Notes under the pieces: model-generated | Seen by the model: the letters and a program-made list of their open reading frames with translations, nothing else | Told to the model about the DNA's origin: nothing | The model's database searches: none | Made by a program: the position numbers and the translations under genes | Source: Prostheceraeus crozeri | Lineage: Eukaryota; Platyhelminthes; Polycladida; Euryleptidae | Length of the DNA: 64,000 bases | Assembly (NCBI GenBank): GCA_907163375.1 | Contig: CAJQUW010003213.1 | Coordinates: 26,939-90,938 of the forward strand | Reading direction: 5' to 3' | Shown: positions 16,921 to 30,100 of the stretch, in pieces | Position numbering within the stretch: position 1 is the stretch's first letter | Layout: each line of letters starts with the position of its first letter

Positions 16921-19900
16921 CGGTCGAGTGTTCGCCGTTTTATTACTACTTATGGCAACTTTTAAAACTCTACTTTATGTTCTGCTATCTAGGTGCGTGC
17001 AATTATTATTCATTCGCTTGCTTCAAAAATTGATTATTGCTATTTATAAATATGATGGTGATGCATGAACTTAAGTCTAATAAAATCTATCAATATTTGC
17101 ATACATTTATGCACATAAACCTACACATTTCATGTAATGTGTCCGTCTACTACTCAAGTCATTATCCAGATTGATCATTATTCGACTTTATAAAGTAGGT
17201 AGGCTATGTTACATATCCTAGTTCGCTAAAGTGAAACATCAAAATCAAAAATTAGTCAATTCAAGTAGTGATAACAGATAATTGCAATTAATGATTGATG
17301 ACACCAATTAGCGACAATTAATTGATTGTTATCAAATAATGTAACTAATTGATTGGCATAACTATATCATTAGAATGAATTGATTGCTGATTCCTGCTCC
17401 AACTAAAATCAATTGATTGCTCAGCCAAAATCAGTTGCAATCAAAATTTTTGACAACCCCTGACTCAATGCATTTGCCAATGCTCAGTCCACGAAAAATC
17501 CTGCAAAGGCCTACTATGAATTCTTCGTGGATAAGATCAATTTCTGTCATTTTCATTCCTTTCCAATATCGCTGCCAATATTCACGTTTAACAGCAATGG
17601 ATAGGTACTTGTATTCCTTCCCCTCCATCTTTTCCAATTATTCCGAATTCATCAAATTTCGTCAAGCTTAGTGTCATAGAGAATAGGCTTCAGTCAAAGT
17701 CAAAGGTGATAGTGCAACATCACTGAGAAGTTTTGCTTGAACGCCAGCACGAAGGATTGCTCCCAAGGATGCTGCTAGAATTTAAGATGCGAAGGCGAAA
17801 TCCAACAGAAACCGTTGTGATTCGTGGGAATGCTGTTTATGTAGTGAACGACGCAGCGTGCTGTAAATTTTCTACAAGCCAGAGCAATTTTGCGTGACAT
17901 TGCTCTCCGCAACCAGTACCTTGTAAATCCTCGTAGTTTTCGCTCTTCTTGGATTAAACTTAACACGGATTTTTAAAAATTCTGAAAATGTGGGGTTGGT
18001 AGGTGTAGCATCCGTTAGTTTAAGTCTGTATGGTTTGCATAGACAGGAATAATTCCAAATGTTTAACTCCTTCACCAATACAAGACTCAAATTCAATTCT
18101 CAAAAATTGATGTTGTGTGATGCAACCATTTGAAATTTAAATTCAATTGATAAAAATGGATTTTGTACAGTACCATTGTCCTTAACCGCTGTCCTAGTAG
18201 GCCTGCGTCTTTTCAATGAGCGGTCAAAGACGGAACGGGTATTACATACAATATAATCCTGAATTATCTGTAGCTTGTCTTCTTTGACATAGGACTATAT
18301 CACTTCCAAAATGCTATCAAGAACGTGCTCCTTTCAATACTTGACAAAATTAGACACATGCATTACATGTACTAAGAATTTCGAAAGCGATGTTAGGGGG
18401 CGCAGAAATGCCATTTCTTAGAATCACAGTAAACAAAAACGCATAAATTATGCATAAATTTTGTAATATGTTATCATTTTGCAAGGCTTCTATCAATAAT
18501 TTACAGGAACATATAAGCTTAATAATAACACAATAGGCATAATTGCAAATTCATTATGTCAAATATCTACTATTTTTATTTATTATTTTTATTAAACGTC
18601 TATTTAATTTCAAAGTAATCATTTTATTGATTTATTCATAATAAAGATGATGAGTATAGAAATTGAAGTTGGCTTCATGCATCTGAAATCGGATGAATAG
18701 AAGTCTCACTGTAAGTCATCGGTCTGACCATGCAAGACAGCAGCTCTGACTAGAGTCGTGTATTAATCTGCACCATTTAGGAATTTATTATAGTAGCCCT
18801 TTACTTGCATACAAGTTTAATGTCAGCATCTCGTAGGCTATTCCTAATTACGATTTGTTATCTATTCAACATGAGTTCACCAATTAAAGAAATTATTCGG
18901 CTGAATCCTCGACGTCGCTTATCAGCAATATCGACATCCGATTTCGTTCGGTTGAACTCGAGGGCAGCAGACTACATCGCTTCATGTTTCTGTTTCAGGG
19001 ACATTTCGATGAAAGCTATCGACCAATAAATCGGGGTTCGTCCCCTTGTCTCACTAAGAAGCAAGAGCAGTGCCATATGTTTATCATAGAAAACTTTGCA
19101 GTCTTTTATTTAGCGACATGTGGCAGATTTGGCAGCATCAGTCATGGAGATGTCTCCACATGGATATCATTTTGAACATTTTCAATGTAAGCAGCATTAC
19201 CGGTACTCTCCCTCGATGTATTACTAATATTATCAGCACTGACATGACCAGTGTTCAAAAGCTCCCATTTTTATATTTTATCTGTGAATTACAGCTCAAT
19301 TGATGTCTTGCATTTTTGTCATTTTAATTACATCCTTGCATAAAGTTATGATAAGCTGCTTACTTTTCTCTTTAAATCTTATTCAACTTTTCATTTTGTG
19401 CTACATATCAGACATTATTGGGCATGCATCAGCGGAATAAAATGAAACATGCTCGAAAACAACGACAGTCGAATTAAAGATCAGCAGAATCACATCACTC
19501 GGATATGGCATGCCCGTTAATCTTCAGTGAAATATCGAGGATTTTGTTCAAAATCTTCACAGTTTACTGAGCTCATACACTAAAAAGTTGCAGAAGAATT
19601 ACTCAATTGTTTACTACTAATAGAAGCAAGAATATCGCATGATGAATGTTGCATCGGATATACTGTAGCCGAAAAAGTGAACAAGCGGTCTAAAGAACAG
19701 CCGAAAAAGCCTGATGACTGTTTTACTCGCAAAATGTCTTGGCGCTGCTATACACGGATAATAATTTTGCGGCTCTATTCAAACCAGTATTATGCACTCC
19801 AATGTGCGTTTGTAGGCCTGGCATTTTTGTAGCCCATATATCCATTGCCCTACACCAAATATTTTTCAGAAAGCATCATTTAAGCCTGAAGCTTTAATAA

Positions 19901-20490
19901 TTATTAGCTTGATAGCTTTACAATTACCGGAATTTGCCGGCTATGGGAGTATGCAGAAATATTAAAATTGTGCGTTATGCTGACATTTCATTAGTAGAAG
20001 CAGAGTATAAGGATTACTGATCGGAACGCTCAGGGGCTTACTGAAAGTCGTGGTCTGAACCGTTCGTTGACTGTCAATCAGACGAAGCTGCAGAAAAATG
20101 GCGATGAGAATTAAGGTTCACAGAGAAAGCCATCCGTTGCAAATCATTGGGGGACTTTGTGATCTTCTTGTTGTTATGATGTTCTGAGACGCAAATATTC
20201 GGAAGTGTTTATGTACACAATACATTATGTTTAGGTAGTGTTTTTTGTGAATTCTCGGCTGTTTTATTTCGAGGACTCTAACTGTCGGTGAAGTTTGCTG
20301 GTGAAGTTTGCGAAATTTGAAATGATTTTGCCTACAAGTCTTGAGTCGCGGATATCATAGACTTTAACGTTCAAATATCGAGTTTAGCTTTGCAAATGTG
20401 AATAATTGAAATTTAATTTTCCTATCTAATGCGGAAAGTGCAAATTGTGGGACAATTTTTAACGACTGCATGGAATAATATCTGATCGAA
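16921..20490. other. AT-rich non-coding stretch
   Basis: No gene supported. 17230-17440 is dense in AATTGATTG-type strings. Short frames such as 17417-17671 and 18805-19029 have no motif, family resemblance or splice context. Confidence 0.5.
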
Positions 20491-21217
20491 GGATATTTAT
20501 CAATTGTGACATATTTCAATCAAATGCGAACGACGCACCGTTATTGTTATTTTGCTGCGATGAGGCACGCTAGAATTTCTATCCCAGACAAGCAGCGATT
20601 GTATGATGCTAACTTGGAGGTGAAGATTTGTGACTCTTGCAGAACAGTTGGGCATCATTAAGGGAGCAAGTTTGGGACACAACTGCCGCTATCATGAGTC
20701 GAACACAGAAGAAAATGGGAGAAATGTACTGCCTCGAGGAGTGTTCCGTCAGCAGCACACTTAAGCAACGAAGAAACTAAATGTGTTGACTTTTTACTTC
20801 GGATAATCGATCAACATCCGGAGTATGCGCTGCAAAGTGATTAAGCTGACAGACAGTTGAATGACCGACCGCATTTATCCATTTCAACGATTTTAAGAAT
20901 TTTTTGAGGTCAGCTCATTACTTGGACAAAATCGTGCACTTCGAGAACGAAACCCTGAATCCATCAAGGACGACAGAGTTATTTTGCAGATTGATTAATG
21001 CGAGATGGATTAGCACATGAGCTCATTTTCATTGACGAATCCGGAATCAACGTGTGGTGAGAACGGACCAGGGGTTGTGCTGTGAGAGGAGAACGTGGTG
21101 TTCAAGTCGTTCAAGGATCGTCGAGTATCGACTTTGACGATGATCTTCACAGTTAGCCATAGATACTGTACATGAACTTACTCGTCATGATCGTCACGAT
21201 GCGTGCAATATTCAACC

Positions 21218-21740
21218 CACAGAATTAGACAGGTCGTCTCTTCTTCTGTTTGACTAGAAAGGAAGCATTGGAACATGTAACGTAAATGAAATGGCACAAT
21301 CTCCTGACGTAATACCATAGCGCAATCGAACAATGAGCAGCCAGTTCAACATTAAACACGCCAAATTGTGCGAAGTTTCTGTGACTGTTATCAACCGGGT
21401 CACACAGCAAAGAGACACAGACGATGTCAAGTTCTACAGAGAAGTTTGTGAACGTTTTTTCATGCGCCTGTTAACTTTTTTAAAATGATCGGAGGGCCCA
21501 ACATTATCGAGAAAACTTTTGCGCAATGATCTGAATTCTTCGAGTCTGAAGAAATCGTGGCGATCGGAGCATTTTGAAGGAATTCAGAGCAATCTGCAAG
21601 CGACACACGACTATTTTTCCTATCTCTATAAGGTATTAAAAAATTCTTTTTGCCCACTTATTAAGTTCCTGCATGTGCCATCTGTTTGAATCAGTTTGCA
21701 CTTCCAGCAAAGTGAAACGATTAAACAATCTAATTCTGTG
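21218..21740. mobile_element. hAT-type MITE, copy A (523 bp)
   Basis: Ends in perfect 12-base inverted repeats CACAGAATTAGA / TCTAATTCTGTG, flanked on both sides by ATTCAACC (21210-21217 and 21741-21748), a perfect 8-bp target duplication as left by hAT transposases. No intact coding frame. Confidence 0.88.
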
Positions 21741-21772
21741 ATTCAACCAATGCCTCGAGCATATGGCGACAC

Positions 21773-22292
21773 CACAGAATTAGACAGGCCGTCTCTTCTT
21801 CTGTTTGACCAGAAAGGAAACATTGGAACATGTAACGTTAATGAAATGGCACAATCGGCTGACGCAATAACATAGCAATCGAACAATGTGCAACCAGTTC
21901 AACATTAAACACGCGAAATTGTGCGAAGTTTCACTGACTGTTATCAACCGGATCACGCAGCAAGGAGACACAGACGGTGTGAAGTTCTACAGAGAAGTTT
22001 GTGAACGTTTTATTATGCGCCTGCTAAATTTTTTAATAATGATCGGAGGGCCCAACATCATCCAGAAAACTTTTGTGCAATGATCTGAATTCTTCGAATC
22101 TGAAGGAAGCTTAGCGATCGAGGCATTTTGAAGGAATTCACAGCTAACCACAAGTGACGCACGACTATTTTTTCCTATCTCTGTAAGGTATCAAGAGTTT
22201 TTTGCCTACATAGTAAGTTCCTGTATGTGCCATCGTTTTGAATCAGTTTGCACTTCTAGCAATGTGACACGCTTAAACAATCTAATTCTGTG
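21773..22292. mobile_element. hAT-type MITE, copy B (520 bp)
   Basis: Same ends and interior as copy A, in the same orientation. Flanks GGCGACAC (21765-21772) and AGCGACAC (22293-22300) match at 7 of 8 positions. It lies 32 bp downstream of copy A. Confidence 0.86.
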
Positions 22293-22339
22293 AGCGACAC
22301 TCTTGAAACCGGATGTACCTTTGCCATGTCTTGACTTGA

Positions 22340-23080
22340 TCTTCGATAGCTATAATATAATTATAATTAATAGTTATAATTATGAATAATTATAATTATA
22401 ACATAATTATAGATCTATAATTACAATTACTGTAAAATCAAAATCTTCAATTACAATTGCAATTACAATTGCACGACTTTTATTCAATTACAACTACAAT
22501 TACAATTTCATGTGTGACTTTGCAATTACAAATACAATTACAGTGAACTCTCGTTTTAAAAATCACTCGTTATAAGAATAAACTCATCATTAGAATCAAA
22601 TCCATTTTCCTGAAGCATCTCTAAACAGCGTAATAAGTATTCCGCTGGTTGTAGGAATAATTATCATGTCACTTTCGTTATAAGAATCAATGTCGAAATA
22701 GTCATGCAACAAATTAGTATGAAATACTATGTATTTTGCACTCGTAAGAATAAATAAGGACACACTTTCGTTATAAGAATCAGTGAATGACACTTAAACT
22801 TTCATTGGCTGAAATACTCACCAATGGCGTAATCCTACTTTTTATTGATTATATTTGCCAATGGACGTCAGATAAAAGCGTCATTGATATCACGATTAAC
22901 CTTGAGAAGATGGAATGCACTGAAATGCACATTTTTCTTCAATTACGATTTCAATTACAATTACATCATAAAAATTTAGCTACAATTATAATCACAATTA
23001 CTTCAAAATCAAAATCCTCAATTACAATTACAATTAGTGTAATTGTTCCAACGCTGATAGCAACTACAATTGAATTTTAC
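22340..23080. repeat. AATTACAATTAC-type simple repeats in two clusters
   Basis: Clusters at about 22345-22545 and 22925-23075 are built from AATTAC/TATAAT-type units. Between them 22550-22800 holds several copies of CGTTATAAGAAT. No gene. Confidence 0.7.
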
Positions 23081-23623
23081 AATTCCTTTCCCAATTTAGT
23101 TTTCACTGCACACCTAACATTGTATTATTAGTCATGGTGAACAAATATTTTTCTCAAAACTCGGTTGCAATTTTTTGTTCTTTTGAGCATTGATTCTTTC
23201 ATGAAGAATTTTTAAAACTTTTTAAGTACGAGTATGTTTAGGACGTATGTTTGTTAGTGTATTTGTTTACAATTCTTACATTAACTGCATGCATTCTACG
23301 GCATCCTGCATCTCATTAGAAAATCAACAATCCACATGCCTATTTAGGTTATAATATATACAGGTTATGCTTCAAAAGAATCTGTCCAATCAATCTGAAT
23401 TCGTTGGACAAGATCTTTTTTTATTGAATTAACAAGTCTCAAAAAATAAGTTTTAAAATGATTGTAGAGATGACGTCTCACATACATCAAGTTAAAAAAT
23501 TTACAAAATTAAGCAAATATTTCTTGCAAAGTTTCCTAGTCTTCCATATGACCTCCTCTGGAGTTTCGTTTAACATCAATACGTTAGTCCATCTCATGGC
23601 ATAGGCCTACGTACGTTACAAAG

Positions 23624-24233
23624 TACTTATGGGTTATCTCCCCCACGTTTTCAAATTTGTCTAAAATCCTTAGAAAAGAATCAATCGTCACAAAACTTAA
23701 AGCACACGTAAGTGAAGATGCTTTCTGCCCACATGCCAAAATTTGTGCAAATCGGACAAGTAGTTTTTGAATTAGGGGCGATCACTTGAAGTGTAGCGAT
23801 GTCTGCAGCTTGATCTGACTTCTTCTGACGTTATCGTCAGAGCAGAAGGCACTTGAGGTCAACAAAGTCATTTCCCGACAACTCGTGAAGGATACATTTC
23901 CTACACTAACATTTTTAACTTAAAAAGGTGTGGCAAGGTAGTGGTCGTGGGAAGATTTCAAATAGTAGTGGATAAGACGAAGAGGGAGAGAGAACAATGC
24001 ACAATGAGTAGCATAACGCGTCGAACAGATGAAGTCAGATCAACTGCTGACATTGCTACACCTCACGTTATCGTCTCTAATGCAAAAAGCGCTTGTCCAA
24101 TCTGCATGAATTTTTGTATGTAGATAGAAAATATGCATAAGTACGTCTACCTGAAGTTTGGTGACGATTGATTCACTTTTGCAGATTTTAGAAAATTTGA
24201 AAACCTGGGGGGGGCGATAACCCATAAGTACCC
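23624..24233. mobile_element. fold-back element with inverted arms of about 200 bp
   Basis: TACTTATGGGTTATC at the left end is the inverse of GATAACCCATAAGTA at the right end, and imperfect inverse similarity continues inwards for about 200 bases (blocks TTTTCAAATTT, CTAAAATC, GAATCAATCGTCAC, TTGATCTGACTTC recur in inverse order). GTTACAAAG flanks both ends (23615-23623 and 24234-24242), giving an 8-9 bp target duplication. A small hairpin TCTGACG-TTAT-CGTCAGA is near the middle. Superfamily not determined; no coding. Confidence 0.8.
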
Positions 24234-24493
24234 GTTACAAAGCATGCTGTTTGTCACTATCGCTACTTCTTCAGTAATTCAGCTAATGCTCAGTTTACTG
24301 TCGCAGTTCAGTGAGTGTCACCCTTATATTTCGCTCTGCTCAAAGCAAAAATAGAGCAAACTGTTAGTAGAGTCCGGTGATGTCTGTGGCCATAAAGTTT
24401 AATCTGTAGCCCATTAGACCGATTACTCGATAAGGTAGCTAGTTGTTAAAAATAATCATAAAAAAATTGCACACACATATTATAGAATTTTAC

Positions 24494-24907
24494 CAGAGCT
24501 GCGGTGTCGTGCTGTTTTCCAACCGACAACGACACCGGAGAAAAATAGAATTATCAAAAACATCTGTATTTCTAAAAATTTAGAATGATTTGTAACAATT
24601 TCATGTAACTCAAGATGATAGCAGAATCAATGAGTTGAAAGTAAAACTCCCTCAAGTTGCTCGTTGGATTCTGCAATGATCTCCCGTCGCATCGTCAATT
24701 ACAAGATCACAACACTTTAGATAAACAATGAGTGTGATAAGATGATAAACAATTTGTAACAATTAACTCAAGATGATGTTTTTTTACTTTCACAGTTTCA
24801 CGTGACATGGTATATGCCTTCAGGTCGGTGTCGGTGTCGTTCTTATTTTCACGACACTGACACCGGGATAAAAGGCATGACACCACGACACCGACGCCGC
24901 AGCCCTG
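24494..24907. mobile_element. hAT-type MITE (414 bp)
   Basis: Left end CAGAGCTGCGGTGTCGTG and right end, read inversely, CAGGGCTGCGGCGTCGG then TGTCGTG. Flanks AATTTTAC and AATTATAC match at 7 of 8. The interior right part is built from repeated GTGTCG/CGACAC strings that can fold. Confidence 0.7.
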
Positions 24908-25680
24908 AATTATACACACCGTTTGTCAGTTCTGAAGTATCATTCTCAAGCAAGTGTCAACCATTGCAACACTTAAAAATGTATATTTGATTGAAATTGT
25001 CTCATTTAATATTTGTATTTCTTTAAATTGATTAGAATTAATCATATTTAAATGAAGTAGTCACATTTGAAGAACGCGTTCGTCATATTTCATTAAAATA
25101 TGGGTTAATCCGTGTTTGATTAATTATTTGAAAAACTAAAAAGTTAAGCTCGAGTACCTGTGCTAAAATCTCTGGTTTCCGATTATGCACACTTTTAAAA
25201 AAGTTCGTCCAGTGGTTGGTGACTTCAGCGACATTCTTTTCCAGAAAACATGTGGTATTTCTGTTCCGTTTTCATCGAAATTCAAACAGGTGACTCTCTC
25301 AAATGGATCTTACTCTGCATGAAGATTTTAGACCGGAGATAGGCCCGTTGTCAGAGCCCAGGCTGATGCCATCGTAGTTAGTTAGTATCTACTTTTGCTC
25401 GAGACTATAATAGCACAGACATCTGATATCTAAGTTGAGTCTCATTCATTCCCAATAATGTATCACATTTTCATACACTCGAAAGTCAAGTTCATGAATT
25501 CAATTAAGTTTGTCTCTGCAGCTATATTCAAGAAATCGGAATTTCAACTTTATTGTCATTCCTGCTGTCTTGTTCAATACAGTGTATTGTTCAGCGTGGT
25601 CGATTTCATACATGCGACACAAACACAATCCACAATAGGTTATCTGAATAGTTAAACGCTGTTGTAATTCCAGCACCGCT
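24908..25680. other. non-coding stretch upstream of the zinc-finger gene
   Basis: Nothing supportable seen. The frame at 25458-25655 has no recognisable features. Confidence 0.4.
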
Positions 25681-25969
25681 GTTGTCTGTCCTCTCTGTCT
25701 CTCTCAGTGAATAACACTGTGGTGGTGTGCGACTGTGCGGGGTTCGTCGACCTATCTATGCAGTGAATGGCATTCAATCACTATAGATTAGTTTTCACCA
25801 TACCGTTGGCGTAGCGCTGTGTTGCTAGCTTATTGTGCCTGTCTACGCGTGTGTGTGTGCTAGTGCTTTTGAGTGTGTGCTGTGTGTCTCTGCAGAGCGT
25901 TGTACATTATAGTCTTGTGATAAGCTTGTGAACAACGCTGGCTGGCTCTGTGAAGGTGGCTTCACGGAG
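25681..25969 (+). other. possible 5' untranslated first exon of the zinc-finger gene
   Basis: Sequence rich in CTGTGTG and CTCTCT strings, ending in GGAG followed by GTAAGC, a good donor at 25970. The next acceptor could be an AG around 26060. The transcription start was not identified, so limits are approximate. The 5' part of the gene may equally be a single exon reaching ATG 26756. Confidence 0.25.
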
Positions 25970-26755
25970 GTAAGCTCCAATACAATATATAGCTATAGTG
26001 TGCAAGAAGTGAGCGTGCGTCAGCGAACACGCACATAGCACACAGCATTGACTGACTAACAGACAACTAACATCTTGCGTTCATTCGGCTGTAGTGGGTT
26101 GTGTGCACTCATCGCTTTTGTGCGCGCGCATCCGGTCATAGACGTGAACATTTTCAAGCAGGCTCTGTTCTGTCGAAGCGCGCCTGACAAAGCATCATTT
26201 ACTTCGTCGGTCACCACTTCTGAGAGCTTTGCGTCGACATCTACCTACTCACTCGAATCCGTGATATTGAAAGAACAACGGTAGGCAAAGTTTCCAAATA
26301 GCGCACGCATCAAGGCAGTGAAAGGATTCTGTGAACTCGGAATTCCTCTTCTTAAACTCGGTGGCGAGTGAATGTGTCTCCTCTTGCGGTGAGGATTTGT
26401 AGACCGGCGAATGTGCAGACGCGAAAAGGAAAGGCTGTTGGCCAAGCTGCGCATGGTGTGAAGATTGTACATAGCCGATTCAACATCGATTCGTGCTTCC
26501 TAACTGACGATTAATCACTACATTCAGCTCTGCTGCACTCTTCCTACCCATATCTCTCTTCCTCTTTCTCCCAAAAGTTGAATACTTACTTGTGTGAAGC
26601 GTGCATGTACACTAAACATATCCTCTACACCCACTGCCAACTTTGGCGTTAAACAGATCAACCGCGTGACTTCAAACGGGACTGGCGCTCAAATTAGAGG
26701 AGTCCTCTTGAGGCCTTCAATCGGCTAAGCCTGCTGACTGGAAAGTGCTAAGATA

Positions 26756-27173
26756 ATGGCCGAGATCGAATCTGACACCAATAATCATAGCGCGAAAGAA
26801 GATGAAGAGACCGAATTTTTCATAATGCGCAAGAATAATGATCACTTGAAACTGAATAAAAACGTCGCTTCGATTGATGATGACATAAAAGGAGAACCTG
26901 CCTCAGTTAATGACAAAATAATACTGAAGGAAAATGACAGTCCGACTGCATCAACTAAACCATCGCCGGCGAACAACAACACGCCAGTTTTCGATACTGG
27001 TGCGACAATAGCTGCTGCAATTCAAGCTCTAAAAGCTAGTGCTTCCAATCTCAACTCCGAAAATACCAAAGCTGCTGCTCAAAATTTTCCTTTTGGAACC
27101 ACATTTTTCCCAATGCCTGCTTTTACGCTTTCCCTCCCTAATAATTCAGAAGCAATGAATGTTGGAAATTCTG
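26756..27173 (+). CDS. zinc-finger gene coding exon 1
   Basis: ATG at 26756 opens MAEIESDTNNH; no in-frame ATG precedes it closely. The exon ends AATTCTG before donor GTAAGC, leaving one base (phase 1). It encodes 139 residues, acidic, then an Ala-rich and Pro/Phe-containing part; no domain recognised. Confidence 0.8.
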
Positions 27174-30100
27174 GTAAGCTTCAAATATTCATAGCTTTAA
27201 AGATTCTGTAGTTGGTTTGTTTGTTTATTAAATACCATCGCAGTTGGTGACATGACGGTCCACCGTGTTTTCCAGGATTATCAAAAATTAATCGAATTTC
27301 AATAAAATTGGCGTCAATTGATTGCTCAGTAGTTTCAATGTTAAATTAATTTATAGCGAAGAGCAACTAAATGGCAATCAATTTTTGCTTATCCCAGATG
27401 TTTTCTCCGATAGAAACCGCGCACCAATTGAAAAATAGCCCAATAACCCAGCCTCACAAATAGAACCCGCACATGAATTAATTTAGATTGAATATAATTT
27501 CCTCACAGGTTTCAGTATAAAACCACTCATTGGAATGTGACTCCATATTACTCAGCCTTTTTACACCGATTGTTTAACAGCGGCTGTCACTTATTATTCC
27601 TCAACAGTTGACCTAACGGCAATAGGAGTAGGCCTATATAGGGTCATGAATTCTATCTAGTCAACATATCATTGATTATTGAAATTATTTCACCGTATTA
27701 GTTTTCGGGTGAAATCGAGCGTGATTATGTACGATGTACCGTTCTCTGATAAGTACCGCAACTATGTAAGTGAAAAGTAATAAGCGCCGCCGCGCTTACC
27801 ACATATTTCTATAATAATTGGCGTCCTCTAACTACAGCCTCAGTTGTTAAAATTCGAGGCCGCTGCACTTAATAATGATAATGCGACTAGGTTTTATTTT
27901 GCGCATGACTTATGAGTAGGTACTTGTAAACCGGAAAATTTTCGAGTCAGTTCTAATTCGCGATTTTCACGAGAATAAAACTTTAACAAAAACATTGCGA
28001 AATCATGTATAGGCAGCAAGCATGTTCAGAAACAAAGAAAACGACAAGCGAATTTGTTTGCCTGTCCCTATGTACATTGTACATGGTATGTACCACACTT
28101 TCTTCAGGTAATCTTTATCTATCTAGTGTTTAGACATTTCCACTATATCATTAACTAGATTACTAAGTCTTCTCTCCACCCCCCCCCCTATTAGGACATT
28201 TATTCGTATAAAACATGGTATTTACATGAAAGTTTTGAATCAAGACGGTCTTATTAGAGAAAAAGACAGCAATTACTCATTCACTTGCAGGATGTCATCG
28301 TTACCGGGTATTTTAAAAGACAGAGATTGAATGGAATTAAATTCTTTAACATGTCTTGTCAAGAAGTATTTGCGTGAAACCGATTCCTAACTCATCTGTG
28401 AAGATATCACATTTTTTCTAACATTGCGAGACGACAAATGCATTTGATAGCCAAGCTACTGATCACATAACTGTTTCACTTTTGAAACATACAGAGGCTT
28501 GTCACCAGATGAGCAAAAGAAAGGCATAAAGAAAATACTATTCCTGGAGCAGTTGCAGAGCCTTCAGGAGGAAAGTTGAAAAACTTGAAAAGCAAGTCGA
28601 AGAAACGAAAGCATCTTCAACAAGCAGTCAGTTTAGCATCTTATTTCAGTCACCCTGTTGCTTGTATCATAGGCTTTGAAGAAGCTGCTCAGTTGCCGTG
28701 CAGGAATCAATCCTCGATAAGCATTGATGTAACAGTGGAATAATGCTGTTTCACTCGCTTTTGATATACATTGTCGAAATCTTCCTGAAAATTCCGTTCG
28801 AGACAAATTGTAATTTCTCTCTTTTCCTGATGAAATTTAGAGGTCAACTAATAATACACGTATCAAACGCTAGCTGTAATCCATATAGATATCATCATAG
28901 TACAGGAATATAAGTGCATGCTGGCACCCATGAGTGTCTATGAAACATAAAAAGTGTTCTCCGTGGTTTATAGACATCCCTGCTGGCACACTTCGAAAAA
29001 CAAAATTGGTCGATGTAAAACAGCGGTCGGCAACTTGTGACCCGCGTTTTCAAAATACTCTCACGTGCGACCCATGAGGTCTACAGCAGCTTTTTTTGTA
29101 AAACTGATAGACAATAATCATTGTTTGGGTCTACATATTCTCGTAAAACTGTCCGGATGCATGAAGCTGGCTGAAAGTAAAATATGAGCTTAACGATCAG
29201 AGGCTCACCTTCAAGACGTCTTCCGTCGAGTCTCCTCTTCAGTCAAACCTGACACTGACTCGTTTTCTAGCTCAACAAATCACCAATATTGACATTATTG
29301 AGCCAATATGAAGAGCGGGGACTAGTTATTGTTCCCTTTAACTCACGGTCTGTGCATTTTGTACTTTATTAATATATCGTCGTTTTGATTGTTGAGATCA
29401 TGCTTTTATCGTGTTTTAATGTTTTTATTACCTTCATTATTGTTTTTGCAGTTATCTCTTTCTATAGCTATAACTTGTTCTCTGCATTTTGTAATTTGAA
29501 TGTTATGTTTACATATCTTAAAGCCTGTATTGTCACAGTCATGGTTTGATTGGTTGGACAACTTTTGTTGGATTTAGTACTTCAGTGCATTTGGTGCTAT
29601 TTTGTTTGATAAATCTCATCTAATCCATGAGTATAATATACAATGCTATTGATATGATGTTATACGAAAGGTAGGGTTGCGATATTTGAAATATGATATT
29701 TTAATGTATATTTAAAAGATGCTTCAAATATGGTTAAAACAATTATTTTTTAATTTTTTTGTGTTGTTTTTCCTGCTAAAGGCATTTTTTCTTTTTTCGA
29801 TACACAATCCACAATTCTTAACACAATGTAATCCCGTCTGTGTATGTACAATTGCGTATGAAATGTCAGCAGATCTTTTGACAAGTGCACATTCGCAATA
29901 CAACTATAGCCAGAGCAGTTTGCTCGATACACAGTTAGTGCACATAGTACAGTTACAGCGATAATCGAATTCACCGTGGCAGAATTCATGTGGAATTGCG
30001 GTGCTATTGCTGATTATCATCAGCATTGCCATGACAAGGTTACTAAACTTAAGAAGATTGCGTGTAACAGCAAATTTCAAGAAGACATTTTTGTAAATGA

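Larger units (their letters stand above)
20500..22340 (+). mobile_element. Tc1/mariner (IS630-like) transposase fossil, interrupted by two MITEs
   Basis: Translated fragments in several frames fit an IS630/Tc1 transposase: an LPRGVFRQQ-type segment near 20730, then FIDESGINVW at about 21028-21060 followed after a stop by ERTRGCAVRGERGVQVV, the usual neighbourhood of the second catalytic Asp. Once the two MITEs (21218-21740 and 21773-22292) are ignored, flanking sequence continues with a PDVP and IFD-like segment as in this family. Many stops and shifts show an old copy. Ends were not found. Confidence 0.65.

Noticed and set aside
15711-17068. Several overlapping frames on both strands
   Set aside because: They are produced by the 164-bp repeat and the minisatellite; frames change from unit to unit.
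22550-22800. CGTTATAAGAAT copies as a Tigger/pogo-type MITE
   Set aside because: The copies are direct, not inverted, and no clear ends or TA duplication could be fixed.
29020-29290. hAT-like end CAGCGGTCGGCAAC
   Set aside because: Only one end was recognised; no matching inverse end or duplication was found.
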